Numbered from the stretch's first letter, positions 41,590 to 49,762 are shown. The stretch is 64,000 nt of DNA from Paenibacillus silvisoli (GCF_030866765.1 NZ_CP133017.1:2400001-2464000), one strand, 5' to 3'. Numbers and translations: made by a program. The notes: generated from the sequence alone by a model not told the origin.

Positions 41590-42981
41590 ATGAAGAAAGT
41601 GACGGAAGTCGTCATGCCACAGCTCGCAGAATCGCTTGTATCCGCGACGATCGACAAATGGCTGAAGCAGCCAGGCGATGTCATCGAGATGTATGAGCCG
41701 ATCTGCGAAATTTTAACGGACAAAGTAAATGCAGAACTACCCGCGACCATTCAAGGGACGCTAGTCGAAATTTTAGTCGGCGCCGGCGAAACGGTTCCTG
41801 TCGGTACGCCGGTCTGCCTCATCGAAGTCGAAGATGAGGAAGCCGGAACGACAGGCGCGTCGCCTGCGGCCGGCAGCAGCCAGGCGCCATCGGCGCCTGC
41901 CGCTAACGTTGGAAGCAACGAAAGGGCGGCTGTCCGCGCTCAAGGCGCGGCAGCCGCAGCCGGAGGGAGCGGCGATGGCGACAGCATGCGCTATCGCTAC
42001 TCGCCTGCGGTGCAGCAGCTGGCCGCCGAGCACAACGTCAACCTGTCCGCCATCGAGGGCTCTGGGCTTGGCGGACGCATTACGCGCAAGGACGTGCTGG
42101 CGTATATCGAATCCGGCCGTAACACGCGGCCTTCGTCGGCAGCTCGGCCGTCCGCCGGCGGCAGCACAGGCGTCGGTTCGCCGCAAATCAATAAGAGCGG
42201 CGGCGAAGTGCGTTCGTCCGGTCTGCATTTGTCGGAAACGCCGCGCATTCCGAGCGTTGACGCCCAGCAGCAGGTACCGGGCAGAAGCGAATACTTCATC
42301 GATGTAACGCCGGTCCGTAACGCGATCGCGCGCAATATGCGCCAGAGCGTCACGGAAATTCCGCATGCATGGATGATGATGGAAGTGGACGTGACGAACC
42401 TCGTCGCGCTGCGCAACAAGCTGAAGGACGATTTCAAGAAGCGGGAAGGCGTCAACCTGACGTATCTTGCGTTCTGGGTCAAAGCCGTCGTCAATGCGAT
42501 CAAAGATTTCCCGATCATGAACTCCGTTTGGGCCGTCGACAAAATTATCGTGAAACGCGATATTCATATCGGTCTTGCGGTAGGCACGGAAGATGCGGTT
42601 AAAGTGCCGGTCATCAAAAACGCCGATCAGAAAAATATCGCCGGACTAGCCCGCGAGATCGAGGATCTGGCCCGCAAAACGCGCGAAGGCAAGCTGACGC
42701 TCGCCGACATGGAAGGCGGCACGTTCACCGTCAACAACACGGGCTCGTTCGGCTCGATCCTGTCGTATCCGATCATCAACTATCCGCAGGCGGCAATCGT
42801 CACTTGCGAATCGATCGTGAAACGTCCTGTCGTAATCGATGACATGATCGCGATCCGTTCGATGGCGAATATTTGCTTGTCGCTGGATCACCGGATTCTT
42901 GACGGCGTCATTTGCGGACGGTTCCTGCAGCGGGTGAAAGAAAATTTGGAAAGCTTCAATTTGGACACGAAGCTGTATTGA
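41590..42981 (+). CDS. bkdB: Branched-chain 2-oxoacid dehydrogenase E2 (lipoamide acyltransferase)
   Basis: Core of the complex; transfers the acyl group from lipoyl to CoA. The 463 residues have a lipoyl domain (1-80) with ILTDKVNAE and lipoylated Lys45, an Ala/Ser/Gly-rich linker (about 85-130), an E3-binding domain (RYSPAVQQLAAEHNVNLSAI to RITRKDVLAYIE), a second Ser/Gly linker and the catalytic domain (about 235-463) with GTFTVNNTGSFGS and LSLDHRILDGVICGRFLQ (active-site His and Asp). The ATG at 41590 follows TAGGAGTGGTCGGA. Confidence 0.93.
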   Translation: MKKVTEVVMPQLAESLVSATIDKWLKQPGDVIEMYEPICEILTDKVNAELPATIQGTLVEILVGAGETVPVGTPVCLIEVEDEEAGTTGASPAAGSSQAPSAPAANVGSNERAAVRAQGAAAAAGGSGDGDSMRYRYSPAVQQLAAEHNVNLSAIEGSGLGGRITRKDVLAYIESGRNTRPSSAARPSAGGSTGVGSPQINKSGGEVRSSGLHLSETPRIPSVDAQQQVPGRSEYFIDVTPVRNAIARNMRQSVTEIPHAWMMMEVDVTNLVALRNKLKDDFKKREGVNLTYLAFWVKAVVNAIKDFPIMNSVWAVDKIIVKRDIHIGLAVGTEDAVKVPVIKNADQKNIAGLAREIEDLARKTREGKLTLADMEGGTFTVNNTGSFGSILSYPIINYPQAAIVTCESIVKRPVVIDDMIAIRSMANICLSLDHRILDGVICGRFLQRVKENLESFNLDTKLY

Positions 42982-42998
42982 AACGGGGCTTGCATGCA

Positions 42999-43730
42999 AT
43001 GACAACGGACGCGAAGCAGTTGGATGTCCGCTATACGCCGATGCTCGGCTATGCCGAAGCATGGGATTTGCAGAAGGCATATGTGAAGGAAATCGACAAG
43101 GAGGAGCGCCGTGAAACGCTGCTCCTTCTTCAGCATCCGCCGACCTATACGATCGGCTCCCAGCGGCATCCCGAGCATTTGCTTTATTCCGAGGAAGAGT
43201 TGGCCGCGCGCGGCATCGGCTTGTTTCAAATCGACCGGGGCGGAGATATTACGTATCATGGTCCGGGTCAGCTGGTCGGTTACCCGCTCCTCTATTTGGA
43301 CGGGGCCAACCTTGATCTGCACGGGTATTTGCGACAGCTGGAGCAGGCGATTATCGATTGGCTGGCGGAATACGGTATCGAGGGCGGAAGGAAGCCGGAG
43401 TATACCGGCGTATGGGTAGGCGACGAGAAAATCGCGGCAATCGGCGTGAAATTCAATAAAGCCAGAACTCGCCGCGGGTTCGTGACGAGTCATGGCTTTG
43501 CGCTCAATATTAAGGCCGGCATCGCGCAGAACGGTTTCCGGGGCATAATCCCTTGCGGCATTCAGGAATACGCGGTGACCTCGTTCGCCGACATCACCGG
43601 CATTCACTTAACGGTCGAGCAAGCGGCGCTCGAGCTGCTGCCGCATTTCTGCAGACAGTTCGGCTGCGAAATTGCAGACCAGGCGGGGCTCCTATTGGAA
43701 CATCCAGCCGATGCTCATGAAGAGCGTTGA
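42999..43730 (+). CDS. lipB: Octanoyl-ACP:protein octanoyltransferase LipB
   Basis: Transfers octanoate from ACP to lipoyl domains, the first step of lipoate synthesis, and so supplies the cofactor for BkdB just upstream. The 243 residues show LLLLQHPPTYTIGSQRHPEH, DRGGDITYHGPGQLVGYPLL, EKIAAIGVKFNKARTRRGFV with TSHGFALNI, and the catalytic Cys186 in IIPCGIQEYAV. The start is ATG 42999 after a weak ACGGGG; TTG 42990 is an alternative. The last 39 bases overlap the convergent Prli42-like ORF. Many Bacillus species use LipM/LipL instead of LipB, so LipB here is a taxonomic hint. Confidence 0.93.
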   Translation: MTTDAKQLDVRYTPMLGYAEAWDLQKAYVKEIDKEERRETLLLLQHPPTYTIGSQRHPEHLLYSEEELAARGIGLFQIDRGGDITYHGPGQLVGYPLLYLDGANLDLHGYLRQLEQAIIDWLAEYGIEGGRKPEYTGVWVGDEKIAAIGVKFNKARTRRGFVTSHGFALNIKAGIAQNGFRGIIPCGIQEYAVTSFADITGIHLTVEQAALELLPHFCRQFGCEIADQAGLLLEHPADAHEER

Positions 43731-43790
43731 GAGCACCATCGTGCCGATAATGACCCAAATAAATACTTTCATAACCCGATTGGGACGCAT
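43692..43790 (-). CDS. Prli42-like stressosome-associated mini-protein (32 residues)
   Basis: A very short ORF encoding MRPNRVMKVFIWVIIGTM followed by VLSTLFMSIGWMFQ. The layout is a basic N-terminus and one membrane helix with LSTL, which fits Prli42, the 31-residue membrane anchor of the stressosome described in Listeria and conserved in Firmicutes. On its strand AAAGGAGCG lies eight bases before the ATG at 43790. The last 39 bases run into the 3' end of lipB on the other strand. Family assignment is from pattern memory; a generic single-pass miniprotein is the alternative. Confidence 0.65.
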   Translation of the reverse strand: MRPNRVMKVFIWVIIGTMVLSTLFMSIGWMFQ

Positions 43791-43868
43791 TGTAATACGC
43801 TCCTTTCGTACAAGATAAAGTCAAGCTTGTTCTTATTGTAAACGAAATGGTTGAACGGAGGAAAGCCG

Positions 43869-45002
43869 ATGATTAATAAACAACGAATAATTGATGAATT
43901 TATGGCGCTTGTCCAAGTCGACAGCGAAACGAAGCACGAGCGGGAAATTTGCGACGTGCTCACTGGCAAACTGAAGGAGCTTGGCTTCTCGGTAGAAGAG
44001 GACGATGCCGCTAGCATTACCGGCCATGGCGCGGGCAATCTGATCGCGATGCTCGGGGCGAACGGCAAAACGGAGGCGCCCGTTATTTTCTTCACCTCGC
44101 ACATGGATACGGTCGTGCCGGGCAAAGGCATTAAGCCGCGTCTGGACGAGGATGGATACATACGAAGCGACGGGACGACGATTCTCGGCAGCGACGACAA
44201 AGCCGGCATTGCGGCGATGTTCGAAGCCATCAAAGTGGTCAAAGAGCAAAATCTTCCGCATGGCCCGATTCAGCTCGTCATTACGGTTGGCGAAGAGAGC
44301 GGCTTAGTCGGCGCGGCAGCGCTCGATAGCAGCAAGCTGAAGGCGAAATTCGGCTATGCGCTCGACTCGAACGGACCGATTGGCGATATTGCCGTAGCGG
44401 CTCCTTCACAAGCGAAAATCACGATCAAAATTCACGGCAAATCGGCGCATGCAGGCGTCAATCCGGAAGACGGCATCAGCGCCATCCAAGTCGCAGGCAA
44501 AGCCATTTCGCGCATGTCGCTCGGCCGGATCGACCATGAAACGACGGCGAACATCGGCCGATTCGAAGGCGGCGGCGCGACGAACATCGTCTGCGACTTC
44601 GTCAAGCTGGACGCCGAGGCGCGCAGCATCGTGCAGGATAAGCTCGATAAGCAAGTGGAATCGATGCGCGAAACGGTAATGGCGGTCGTATCCGAATTCG
44701 GGGCGAAGGCGGAGTTCGAAAGCAAGCTGATCTACCCGGCGTTCAACTTTACGGACGGCGACGAGGTTGTGGAGCTGGCGAAAGCAGCCATCGAGAAGAT
44801 CGGCAGAACGCCGAAGCTGTTCCATTCCGGCGGCGGCAGCGATGCGAATATTTTCAACGGCCATGGCGTTCCGACCGTTAACTTGGCGATCGGCTACGAG
44901 CATATCCATACGACGAACGAGCAAATTAAGGCGGAAGATCTCGTGAAGACGGCGGAGCTGGTTGTGGAAATTATCGCGCAAGCGGCGGAGAAGAACGGAT
45001 AA
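43869..45002 (+). CDS. M20 family peptidase (tripeptidase T-like, YqjE type)
   Basis: A 377-residue zinc aminopeptidase predicted to act on tripeptides or similar substrates in the cytoplasm. Metal ligands are visible: His in FFTSHMDTVVPG, Asp in GSDDKAGIAAMFE, Glu-Glu in TVGEESGLVGA, Asp in GYALDSNGPIGDIAVAAPSQ and His in YEHIHTTNEQI. The dimerisation domain lies at about 180-290 (GKSAHAGVNPEDGISAI). The start is ATG 43869 after CGGAGGAAAGCCG. The B. subtilis homologue yqjE lies in the same general region. The substrate is uncertain. Confidence 0.9.
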   Translation: MINKQRIIDEFMALVQVDSETKHEREICDVLTGKLKELGFSVEEDDAASITGHGAGNLIAMLGANGKTEAPVIFFTSHMDTVVPGKGIKPRLDEDGYIRSDGTTILGSDDKAGIAAMFEAIKVVKEQNLPHGPIQLVITVGEESGLVGAAALDSSKLKAKFGYALDSNGPIGDIAVAAPSQAKITIKIHGKSAHAGVNPEDGISAIQVAGKAISRMSLGRIDHETTANIGRFEGGGATNIVCDFVKLDAEARSIVQDKLDKQVESMRETVMAVVSEFGAKAEFESKLIYPAFNFTDGDEVVELAKAAIEKIGRTPKLFHSGGGSDANIFNGHGVPTVNLAIGYEHIHTTNEQIKAEDLVKTAELVVEIIAQAAEKNG

Positions 45003-45011
45003 CAAGCAAAT

Positions 45012-45055
45012 AAGGGTTGCCGGCTGTAGAGGAATCTACCGTGGCAACCCTTTCT
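45012..45055. terminator. Bidirectional terminator between the M20 peptidase and mciZ
   Basis: AAGGGTTGCC pairs perfectly with GGCAACCCTT, with a second inner arm (GTAGA/TCTAC); A-rich and T-rich flanks allow use in both directions. Confidence 0.85.
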
Positions 45056-45094
45056 ATCGTTAGGCGGCTCTATATCGTCAGCAGTTACATTTCG

Positions 45095-45259
45095 TTAATT
45101 AGCGGTAGTACGCAGATATTCGCCGAGCGTACGCGTCGATTTTCCGCCGGGAAGATTGCCGGTTTTCGCGCTCGATTTCGCCAGCAGCTTCAATTGATGG
45201 CGAATTTCCCAAGCTTTGCCGACCAGCGTCAATTTACCGTTTACCGCGTATTGTTTCAT
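45095..45259 (-). CDS. mciZ: MciZ, mother-cell inhibitor of FtsZ
   Basis: A 54-residue peptide, too short for most gene finders, opening MKQYAVNGKLTLVGKAWEIR. The block LVGKAWEIR is the same as in B. subtilis MciZ, a 40-residue peptide that caps FtsZ filaments in the mother cell and stops Z-ring formation. The copy here has a C-terminal extension of about 14 residues (STRTLGEYLRTTAN). The ATG at 45259 has AAAGGGGAGAAACACA on its strand. As in B. subtilis it lies next to nudF. A candidate sigma-E promoter is at 45292-45320. Confidence 0.85.
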   Translation of the reverse strand: MKQYAVNGKLTLVGKAWEIRHQLKLLAKSSAKTGNLPGGKSTRTLGEYLRTTAN

Positions 45260-45291
45260 TGTGTTTCTCCCCTTTTTGCTAGATTGATAGA

Positions 45292-45320
45292 TAGATATGT
45301 AGGGGACAGGCAGGATATGC
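45292..45320 (-). promoter_or_regulatory. Candidate sigma-E promoter of mciZ
   Basis: Read on the minus strand: GCATATC (-35, 45314-45320), 14 bases, CATATCTA (-10, 45292-45299). The -35 is good, the -10 only fair. B. subtilis mciZ is sigma-E-dependent. Confidence 0.4.
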
Positions 45321-45353
45321 CATTTAAATTTGCAGCCAAGGAGCCGATGCACG

Positions 45354-45911
45354 ATGATGGAGAGAACGGAGCAGTTCCAAGAGAAGACGATTAAGACCGA
45401 ACCGATTTTCAAAGGCAAAATCATTTCGCTGCAAGTAGATACCGTCGAGCTGCCGGACGGCAAAACGGCAACCCGCGAAATCGTCCGCCATCCCGGCGCC
45501 GCGGCGGTGCTCGCGCTGCTCGATGACCGCATGCTCGTCGTGGAGCAGTACCGCAAGCCGATGGAGAAGTTCCAGGTCGAAATCCCGGCGGGCAAGCTCG
45601 ATGCCGGCGAAGATCCGATGACGGCGGCGGCGCGCGAGCTGGAGGAAGAGACGGGCTATCGCGCCGGAAAGCTTCGGCCGTTAAGCGCGTTCTATACGTC
45701 GCCGGGCTTCGCCGACGAGAAGCTGTACGTTTACCTCGCGGAGGACCTCGTCAAAGGAGAAAGCGCTCCGGATGAGGACGAGTACTTGGCCGTCGAAGCG
45801 ATCACCTTCGAGCAGGCGCAGCAGTACATGAAGGAAGAGCGGATCAGCGATGCGAAGACGATTCTTGCCGTGTACGCGTGGCAAATTTATCGGCTTACGG
45901 GAGAGATCTAG
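45354..45911 (+). CDS. nudF: ADP-ribose pyrophosphatase (Nudix)
   Basis: Hydrolyses ADP-ribose to AMP and ribose 5-phosphate. The 185 residues carry a complete Nudix box from GKLDAGE through REL-EEETGY (GX5EX7REUXEEXGU) and upstream GKIISLQVDTVELPDGKTAT, typical of ADP-ribose pyrophosphatases. The start is ATG 45354 (a second ATG follows directly) after AAGGAG. The stop lies three bases before the next start, so translation with the nuclease gene is probably coupled. Confidence 0.93.
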   Translation: MMERTEQFQEKTIKTEPIFKGKIISLQVDTVELPDGKTATREIVRHPGAAAVLALLDDRMLVVEQYRKPMEKFQVEIPAGKLDAGEDPMTAAARELEEETGYRAGKLRPLSAFYTSPGFADEKLYVYLAEDLVKGESAPDEDEYLAVEAITFEQAQQYMKEERISDAKTILAVYAWQIYRLTGEI

Positions 45912-45914
45912 AAG

Positions 45915-47111
45915 GTGGCCAAAGAGCTAGACAGAGTGTTTGCCGATCTGCATTTGCATATCGGCCGGACGGAGCGGGGCGAACCGGTCAAAATAAGCGG
46001 CAGCGCGAATTTGACGTTTCGCAATATCGCTTATGAAGCGGCGGTACGCAAAGGCATTGGCTTGCTCGGCGTCATCGACTGCCATTCGCCGGGCGTGCAG
46101 CGCGATATCGAGGGGCTGTTGGATGCGGGAGAGATGGAGGAAATCGACGGCGGAGGCATCCGCTACCGGGACACGACGATTTTGCTCGGATCTGAAATCG
46201 AAGTGAGGGATGCCGGGTTCGGCACCGCTCATCATTTGATCTACTTGCCCGATTTTGCCGGCATGAAGGCGTTCACGGAGTGGCTGGCCAAGTCGATGCG
46301 CAACGTGCAGCTCAGCTCCCAGCGGCTCTACGTGCCGACCCGCGAGCTGCAGCAGGAAGTGAAAGGAAGGGGCGGCTTGTTCATTCCCGCCCATATTTTC
46401 ACCCCTCATAAAAGCTTGTTCGGCAGCTGCTCCGACCGGCTGGGCGACACGCTGGATCCGTCGCTCGTCGATGCGGTAGAGCTGGGGCTAAGCGCGGACA
46501 GCGAGATGGCGGGGCTCATCCCGGACTTGGACAAGCTGCCGTTTCTGACAAACTCGGATGCGCATTCGCTTGCGAAGATCGGCCGCGAGTACAACGAGCT
46601 GCGCCTGCGTGAACCGTCGTTCCAAGAGCTGAAGCTGGCGCTGACGGGCACGGAAGGCCGGGCGATTACGGCGAATTACGGCTTGAATCCCGCTCTGGGC
46701 AAATATCATCGCACGTATTGCGTGAACTGCGGTTCGCTGGCGGAGGACGCGCAGGATGCCGAGCGCTGCCCGCAATGCGGCAGCTTAAAGCAAGTGCGCG
46801 GCGTGCTGGAGCGGATTACCGAGCTCGGTGCGCTAGCGGGGAGAACCGGGCCTTGCGTGCCGGAGGATCGTCCGCGTTACGTTTATCAAGTGCCGCTCGA
46901 ATTCATCCCCGGCATCGGCAAAGTCACGCTCCGCAAGCTGCTCGACCGTTTCGGCTCGGAGATGAACATTCTCCACGACGCATCCGTCGAAGCGATCGCC
47001 GAAATTGCCGGCGAAGCGCCTGCGGCCGCAATTGCCGCGGCCCGCGGCGGCGATCTGGAGCTGCAAGCCGGCGGCGGAGGCAAGTACGGCAAAGTCGTTC
47101 AACGGAACTAA
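45915..47111 (+). CDS. PHP-domain endonuclease Q-like protein (YqxK/TIGR00375 family)
   Basis: A 398-residue protein with an N-terminal PHP metal-dependent phosphoesterase domain (FADLHLHIG, GVIDCHSPGVQ, ILLGSEIEV, FIPAHIFTP, LTNSDAHSLA), a zinc ribbon (CVNCGSLAEDAQDAERCPQC at about 265-285) and a C-terminal helix-hairpin-helix (IPGIGKVTLRKLLDRFGS). The same set of parts is found in EndoQ, which nicks DNA 5' of deaminated bases in Thermococcales and some Bacillus. Activity here is inferred. The GTG at 45915 lies four bases after nudF. In B. subtilis yqxK has the same position before spoIIM. Confidence 0.82.
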   Translation: MAKELDRVFADLHLHIGRTERGEPVKISGSANLTFRNIAYEAAVRKGIGLLGVIDCHSPGVQRDIEGLLDAGEMEEIDGGGIRYRDTTILLGSEIEVRDAGFGTAHHLIYLPDFAGMKAFTEWLAKSMRNVQLSSQRLYVPTRELQQEVKGRGGLFIPAHIFTPHKSLFGSCSDRLGDTLDPSLVDAVELGLSADSEMAGLIPDLDKLPFLTNSDAHSLAKIGREYNELRLREPSFQELKLALTGTEGRAITANYGLNPALGKYHRTYCVNCGSLAEDAQDAERCPQCGSLKQVRGVLERITELGALAGRTGPCVPEDRPRYVYQVPLEFIPGIGKVTLRKLLDRFGSEMNILHDASVEAIAEIAGEAPAAAIAAARGGDLELQAGGGGKYGKVVQRN

Positions 47112-47114
47112 AGG

Positions 47115-47144
47115 GTCATAGCGGCGGGTGCTTGGACATACACT
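47115..47144 (+). promoter_or_regulatory. Candidate sigma-E promoter of spoIIM
   Basis: GTCATAGC (-35, 47115-47122), 14 bases, CATACACT (-10, 47137-47144, a perfect CATACAMT). spoIIM is sigma-E-dependent in B. subtilis. Confidence 0.65.
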
Positions 47145-47173
47145 GTACCACCATAGTTTCTGGGGGTATGCGC

Positions 47174-47818
47174 ATGCGAACAACCGCGGTTTCGTCGTCC
47201 ATGAAAGATCAATTGACGCTGTATGTATTCGTATCGGTGCTGTTTGTCGTCGGCGTCATCTTCGGCGCTTTGCTCGTCAATGCGCTCACGCTGGATCAGC
47301 AGCAGAACCTAGCCGGGGACGTGCAGCAATTTATCCAGCATGTCCAAGACGGCATCGTGCAGAGCAGCACGGATACGTTCTGGGACCGGGCCTGGTTCCA
47401 TGCCAAGTGGCTGCTGCTGATCTGGGTGCTTGGCTTGACGGTCGTGGGCATGCCGCTCGTGCTTGCGCTTGATTTTCTTAAGGGCGTCTTGGTCGGCTTT
47501 GCCATCGGCACGCTGGTCCGGCAGTTTGCCTGGAAAGGCCTCGTGTTCTCGCTTGCTTCCGTCGCTCCGGCCAATTTGATCGCGGTACCTGCATTTCTTA
47601 TCATTAGCGTCTCCGCGATCTCGTTCGGCTTGTATGTCGTAAAAAACAGGCTTCTTGGCCGTTTCGGCACGTTAAGCCAGCCGCTGCTGACGTTCACCTC
47701 AAGCGCCGTCGCCATGCTGGTGCTCATTCTAGGCGCCGCCGCCGTGGAATGCTACGTAACGCCGCCGCTGCTGAAATGGGCTGCGCCGCTCATCCTGGAA
47801 GCTTCCGCTGGATTGTAA
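47174..47818 (+). CDS. spoIIM: Stage II sporulation protein M
   Basis: Part of the SpoIID-SpoIIM-SpoIIP machine that thins septal peptidoglycan and drives engulfment. The 214 residues, the same length as in B. subtilis, have five predicted membrane helices (about 17-38, 75-95, 103-125, 130-160, 180-205); WLLLIWVLGLTVVGMPLVLA and LDFLKGVLVGFAIGTLVRQF are family-typical. The start is ATG 47174 with GGGGGT seven bases upstream; an ATG six bases earlier is too close to that site. Confidence 0.94.
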   Translation: MRTTAVSSSMKDQLTLYVFVSVLFVVGVIFGALLVNALTLDQQQNLAGDVQQFIQHVQDGIVQSSTDTFWDRAWFHAKWLLLIWVLGLTVVGMPLVLALDFLKGVLVGFAIGTLVRQFAWKGLVFSLASVAPANLIAVPAFLIISVSAISFGLYVVKNRLLGRFGTLSQPLLTFTSSAVAMLVLILGAAAVECYVTPPLLKWAAPLILEASAGL

Positions 47819-47833
47819 TGATTCTAAAAAAAA

Positions 47834-47863
47834 TTGACTTTGCTCGTAAAGTGCACCTATAAT
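47834..47863 (+). promoter_or_regulatory. Sigma-A promoter of fur
   Basis: TTGACT (47834-47839), 18 bases, TATAAT (47858-47863). No clear Fur box overlaps it. Confidence 0.75.
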
Positions 47864-47914
47864 GAAGTCAAACCGATTCCGTGATAGCACAAGTCAGGTG
47901 TGAGGGGGGAAGCC

Positions 47915-48379
47915 ATGGAATCCCGGATTGATAAGATCAAGCAGCAGCTGCAGTCGCAGGGGTACAAGCTCACCCCGCAGCGAGAAGCGACAGTTCGCGT
48001 GCTACTCGAGAACGAAGAAGACCATCTGAGCGCGGAAGACGTGTTCATGCTCGTCAAGGACATCGCGCCCGAGATCGGATTAGCAACCGTATATCGGACA
48101 TTGGAGCTGCTCAGCGAGCTGCATGTCGTGGAGAAGATGAACTTCGGGGATGGCGTCGCACGGTACGATCTGCGCGCGGATAACAATAAGCATCATCACC
48201 ACCACCTCATCTGCCTGCAGTGCGGCACCATGAGTGAAATATTAGAGGATTGGCTCGGACCGCTGGAAGAGCGGCTGGAGCAGGAATACGGCTTCACGGT
48301 AAAGGATCACCGGCTGGACTTCCAAGGCATTTGCGCGGATTGCAAAGCCAAGAACGACCAGGCGAAAAGCGAACAATAA
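47915..48379 (+). CDS. fur: Fur family transcriptional regulator
   Basis: Iron-responsive repressor. The 154 residues have a winged-helix domain (1-85; KLTPQREATVRVLLENEEDH, LATVYRTLELLSELHVVEKM) and a dimerisation domain with a His-rich metal site (NKHHHHHLICLQCG) and two CXXC zinc pairs (CLQC, CADC). The start is ATG 47915 after GAGGGGGGAAGCC. Its position after spoIIM matches B. subtilis fur (yqkL), so iron rather than zinc or peroxide is the likely signal. Confidence 0.92.
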   Translation: MESRIDKIKQQLQSQGYKLTPQREATVRVLLENEEDHLSAEDVFMLVKDIAPEIGLATVYRTLELLSELHVVEKMNFGDGVARYDLRADNNKHHHHHLICLQCGTMSEILEDWLGPLEERLEQEYGFTVKDHRLDFQGICADCKAKNDQAKSEQ

Positions 48380-48381
48380 AT

Positions 48382-48440
48382 ACTCCCTTTCGCAGTGTTC
48401 TCGGCACGCTTGCCGAGCACCCTGTTAAAGGGAGTTTTTT
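48382..48440 (+). terminator. Terminator of fur
   Basis: ACTCCCTTT pairs with AAAGGGAGT and encloses a second hairpin (CTCGGCA/TTGCCGAG); TTTTTT follows. Confidence 0.82.
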
Positions 48441-48451
48441 GTGTGCGGCCG

Positions 48452-49762
48452 TTACTTGACCTTTCTCGATTTGGACCTGGACGATGACCGTGACGACCTT
48501 GAAGACCAAGATGCGGCATCGGCAGGCTGTTCGTACGAGGAATACGAGGCTGCGCCGGCAAGCTGCATCATGCCGTAGCCCTGCAAGCGCGAGGAGACGC
48601 TTGATATTTTCTTGGCGGAGGCGCGCAGCCGTTTCGCAATGGTTGAAGGGCTGAGGGAAGGATTGAGCGATTTCAAGAGCGCGACGCCGCCGGCCACATG
48701 CGGACTCGACATGCTCGTGCCGGACAGCACTTCGTAGCCGCCGCCGGGCCAAGTCGATTTAATGTAGCTTCCCGGCGCGGTAACGTCGACCCCATAGCCT
48801 CTACTGCTGTAATCGGCGATTTTTCCTTTGCGCGTCGAGGCGGCAACGCCGATGGCGCTTGAATACCGGGCAGGCTGATCGATCATCTTCGTTCCCGATC
48901 CGCTGTTGCCGGCGGAAGCGACGACGATGACGCCGTTCTGGCGTGCCCGTACGACCGCTTCCTTGAGCGCGCTGCTCGTTTCGCCTTCGAGACCTAGACT
49001 CATATTAATAACCGGAATTTTTTTATTGATGCACCAGTCGATGCCTTTAATGATATCGGAGACGTATCCCGCGCCGTTTGCATCCAGCGCTTTAACGGCA
49101 TACAGGCTCGCGCGCGGCGCGACGCCCGGCCTTGCGCCGTTATAGCCGACACCAGCGGCGATGCCGGCGACATGCGTGCCGTGCCCGTTGTCATCGCTGT
49201 AGGACGAACCGCCCATCGTGTTGATGCCGCCGGAGATGCTCAAATTCGCATGCTTGGCGATTCCGGTATCGATAATCGCGATTCCGGCCCCTTTTCCTTT
49301 GGTCATGGGCCATATTTTGTGCGCTTCGATCTGCGACATGTTCCAACTAACCCCGCTTGAGGACGTGTTGTCGGCGTGCAATCTTCCTTTAGCGCCCGTG
49401 CTTTTCACCTTCACGCTTTTCTTCATGTACGGAGCGGACTTCGCCTTGGTGCGGCCCTTCGGAAATTTGAACGCCGATTTCGTGGGAAAGCCATGGGCAT
49501 GGATTTTGAAATCCGGCTCGACGTAGCTGACATTCGGATGCTCGGCTAGCGATTGCAGCTGCTGCGTCCGGCGGCTGTCCACATGGCAGCAGATCACCCG
49601 GTTGCGGCGAATGCTCTTCACCGGCTTTATGCCGTATTTCGCGAGCTCCTTCAGGCACTGCGTATATTGGGATTGGCTCTTGAACCCGATCAGCTTGCGC
49701 GCGGTATGACCTGACGGTCTGCCTTTTGAGCAGCTGAGCAGCAGCCGTTCAACGTTTGGCAA
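48452..49762 (-). CDS. Subtilisin-like S8 serine protease with Arg/Ser-rich tail
   Basis: A 436-residue subtilase. The catalytic triad is Asp165 (IAIIDTGIAKH), His194 (DNGHGTHVAGIAAG) and Ser350 (SGTSMSSPHVAGG), with oxyanion Asn286 in VASAGNSGSG. An I9-like propeptide occupies about 20-90 (SYVEPDFKIHAHG). I see no signal peptide, unlike secreted subtilisins. The last 30 residues are a low-complexity Ser/Arg tail (ASWSSRSSRSSSRSKSRK), unusual for the family and reminiscent of spore-surface or DNA-binding tails. The start is TTG 49762, eight bases after a perfect AAGGAGG; an ATG at 49852 would add 30 residues without a good site. It is inserted between fur and ald and diverges from ald. Confidence 0.9.
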   Translation of the reverse strand: MPNVERLLLSCSKGRPSGHTARKLIGFKSQSQYTQCLKELAKYGIKPVKSIRRNRVICCHVDSRRTQQLQSLAEHPNVSYVEPDFKIHAHGFPTKSAFKFPKGRTKAKSAPYMKKSVKVKSTGAKGRLHADNTSSSGVSWNMSQIEAHKIWPMTKGKGAGIAIIDTGIAKHANLSISGGINTMGGSSYSDDNGHGTHVAGIAAGVGYNGARPGVAPRASLYAVKALDANGAGYVSDIIKGIDWCINKKIPVINMSLGLEGETSSALKEAVVRARQNGVIVVASAGNSGSGTKMIDQPARYSSAIGVAASTRKGKIADYSSRGYGVDVTAPGSYIKSTWPGGGYEVLSGTSMSSPHVAGGVALLKSLNPSLSPSTIAKRLRASAKKISSVSSRLQGYGMMQLAGAASYSSYEQPADAASWSSRSSRSSSRSKSRKVK

